Assembly: GCA_013812695.1 (NCBI GenBank)
Contig: JACCSZ010000348.1
Location: 1-8,059, forward strand
Length of the DNA stretch: 8,059 nt
Direction: 5' to 3'
From: Gemmatimonadales bacterium
GTDB taxonomy: Bacteria; Gemmatimonadota; Gemmatimonadetes; Gemmatimonadales; GWC2-71-9
In this document: one piece after another, positions 6,860 through 8,059 of the stretch
How the letters are laid out: each line of letters opens with the position of its first letter
Position numbering within the stretch: the first letter of the stretch is position 1
Notes under the pieces: model-generated
Seen by the model: the letters and a program-made list of their open reading frames with translations, nothing else
The model's database searches: none
What the model was told of the DNA's origin: nothing
Made by a program: the position numbers and the translations under genes

Positions 6860-8008
6860 GGAGAGGGCCTCCTCCAGATCGGCGATGATGTCGTCCGCGT
6901 CCTCGATGCCGCAGCTCAGCCGCAGGAACCCGTCCGGGATGCCGAGCGCCGCGCGATCCTTGGGCGAGATGCCGCTATGGGAGGTGAAGCGGGGCTCCGA
7001 GACCAGGGTCTCCACCCCGGCGAGGCTGGGGGCGTGGGTGACGAGCTTGATGCGTTGAAGCAGTCGTGCCGCGGCCTTGGGGCCGCCGGCGAGCTCGAGG
7101 CCCACCATGCCGCCGAAGCCGTCGAGGACCTTCTTGGCGAGCTTGGCATCCGGGTGAGACGGGAGACCCGGATAGTGTACGGTGGTGAACGCCTTGTGCG
7201 CGGCTGCCCATTGGGCCACCGCCAAGCCGTTGGCGTTGTGGCGCGCCATCCGGAGCGCGAGCGTCCGCATGCCGCGATCGACGAGCCAGGCGGCGTGGGG
7301 GTCGATGGCCTGTCCCCATAGGCGCAACAGCCGTGTGACTTCCTCGACGAGCGAGGATGAACCGGCGACCGCTCCGGCGATCACGTCGCTGTGGCCGTTC
7401 AGATACTTGGTGGCGCTCGTGATGGCGACGTCGGCCCCATGTTCGAGCGGCCGAAAGTTGATCGGGCTCGCGAAGGTGGCGTCGACCAGCAGCGCCAGGC
7501 CGAACTCCCGGGCCACGTGGGCCACCGGTGCCAGGTCGACGACCCGCATGAGCGGGTTCGTGGGAGTTTCGATGAAGATGGCGCGCGTGGCCTTGCGTAC
7601 CGACTGCCGCCAGCCCCGCGGCTGGTCGGGGCCGACATAGGTGATCTCGATGCCGAAGCGGCCCAGCTCCTGATCGAACAACTGCTGGGTGCCGCCGTAG
7701 ATCCAGCTGCTGCTGACGAGATGGTCGCCCGGACGGAGCACCGCGAGGTGCGCGAGCGCCGTGGCGGCCATGCCGCTCGCGAGGAAGATCGCTTCCTCCG
7801 CCCCTTCGAGCAGCGCGTACTTGCGCGCGATCTCGAGCTGGTTCGGATTGTTGCCGTAGCGGCTGTACAGGATGTGCTCGTCGCTGCCCACCGGATTGAC
7901 GAAGGTGCTGCTCTGCTGGATGGCGGGGGCCACCGGCGCCCCCTCCGGCCGCCGGCGGGGCACGCCGTGAATGGCGGTGGTCGAGGGCCCGTGGCGGCGA
8001 TCGGTCAT
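6854..8008 (-). CDS. PLP-dependent trans-sulfuration family enzyme (cystathionine/methionine gamma-lyase or sulfhydrylase type)
   Basis: A 384-residue Cys/Met-metabolism PLP enzyme, usual length for the family. K201 in SATKYLNGHSDV is the Schiff-base lysine. D176 (DATF) should bind the pyridine nitrogen, Y104 (IYGGT) stacks on the ring, R50 (YSRYGNNPN) reaches the neighbouring subunit's cofactor phosphate, and R363 (FLRLSCGIED) binds the substrate carboxylate. The family includes MetB, MetC, cystathionine and methionine gamma-lyases and O-acetylhomoserine sulfhydrylase, and sequence alone does not separate them well. The Glu of the AESLGG motif, typical of cystathionine gamma-synthase and gamma-lyase, is Pro327 (HAPSLAG). 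MetC-type beta-lyases usually have Trp-Gly-Gly there. I therefore give no gene symbol. The ATG at 8008 has no Shine-Dalgarno but overlaps the stop of an upstream frame (ATGA), suggesting coupling. Confidence 0.9.
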   Translation of the reverse strand: MTDRRHGPSTTAIHGVPRRRPEGAPVAPAIQQSSTFVNPVGSDEHILYSRYGNNPNQLEIARKYALLEGAEEAIFLASGMAATALAHLAVLRPGDHLVSSSWIYGGTQQLFDQELGRFGIEITYVGPDQPRGWRQSVRKATRAIFIETPTNPLMRVVDLAPVAHVAREFGLALLVDATFASPINFRPLEHGADVAITSATKYLNGHSDVIAGAVAGSSSLVEEVTRLLRLWGQAIDPHAAWLVDRGMRTLALRMARHNANGLAVAQWAAAHKAFTTVHYPGLPSHPDAKLAKKVLDGFGGMVGLELAGGPKAAARLLQRIKLVTHAPSLAGVETLVSEPRFTSHSGISPKDRAALGIPDGFLRLSCGIEDADDIIADLEEALSK

Positions 8009-8059
8009 GCGACGGTCAGCGGGTGGTACCGGTCGCGCTCGGTGCGCACGACGCGGTGC
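8005..8059 (-). CDS. 3' end of an unidentified upstream gene (partial)
   Basis: On the minus strand, the frame ending in TGA at 8007-8005 reads HRVVRTERDRYHPLTVA before the stop and is open to the window edge. The stop overlaps the ATG of the PLP enzyme gene as ATGA, the same coupling used at ftsE/ftsX and at the barrel/protease pair. Only 17 codons are visible, too few to identify the product. The frame of the PLP gene itself is also open here, so the overlap geometry is the main support. Confidence 0.45.
   Translation of the reverse strand, partial: HRVVRTERDRYHPLTVA

Overview
The window is GC-rich bacterial chromosome in which every convincing gene lies on the minus strand. It suggests a free-living Gram-negative-type (diderm) bacterium: there is a predicted outer-membrane beta-barrel protein, an FtsE-FtsX-EnvC division module and Sec-type signal peptides. 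The gene content, base composition and the interspersed repeat at the left edge would fit Gemmatimonadota or a similar environmental phylum. That placement is inference and no marker here proves it.

Reading in the direction of transcription (right to left), the window opens with the last codons of an unidentified gene (8059-8005). Its stop overlaps the start of a PLP-dependent trans-sulfuration-family enzyme (8008-6854). That gene ends inside a strong hairpin with a short U-run (about 6859-6825), built from two pairs of oppositely oriented 7-base units, which I read as an intrinsic terminator. Next comes a compact cluster: ftsE (6800-6105), ftsX (6108-5239) and an EnvC/LytM-type murein hydrolase activator (5246-4059), all with overlapping ends. 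A GC-rich hairpin at the envC stop precedes nfo, endonuclease IV (4011-3136). After nfo come a small exported beta-barrel-like protein (3104-2502) and a secreted or lipid-anchored matrixin-like zinc protease (2505-1840), joined by an ATGA overlap. A 148-base gap with interleaved inverted repeats and a possible sigma70 promoter precedes pckA, ATP-dependent PEP carboxykinase (1691-90). The left edge holds an interspersed repeat of the HPERSEGS type.

FtsE and FtsX form the ABC-type division complex, and the EnvC-like protein is its expected periplasmic effector. Its LytM domain has lost two of three zinc ligands, so it should activate amidases rather than cut peptidoglycan itself. Nfo (base-excision repair), pckA (gluconeogenesis) and the PLP enzyme (sulfur amino acids) are housekeeping genes with no evident functional tie to division. 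The least-explained item is the barrel-like protein and zinc-protease pair. I see no CRISPR array, transposase, tRNA, rRNA, phage gene or defence system. No stretch longer than 300 bases lacks a gene.
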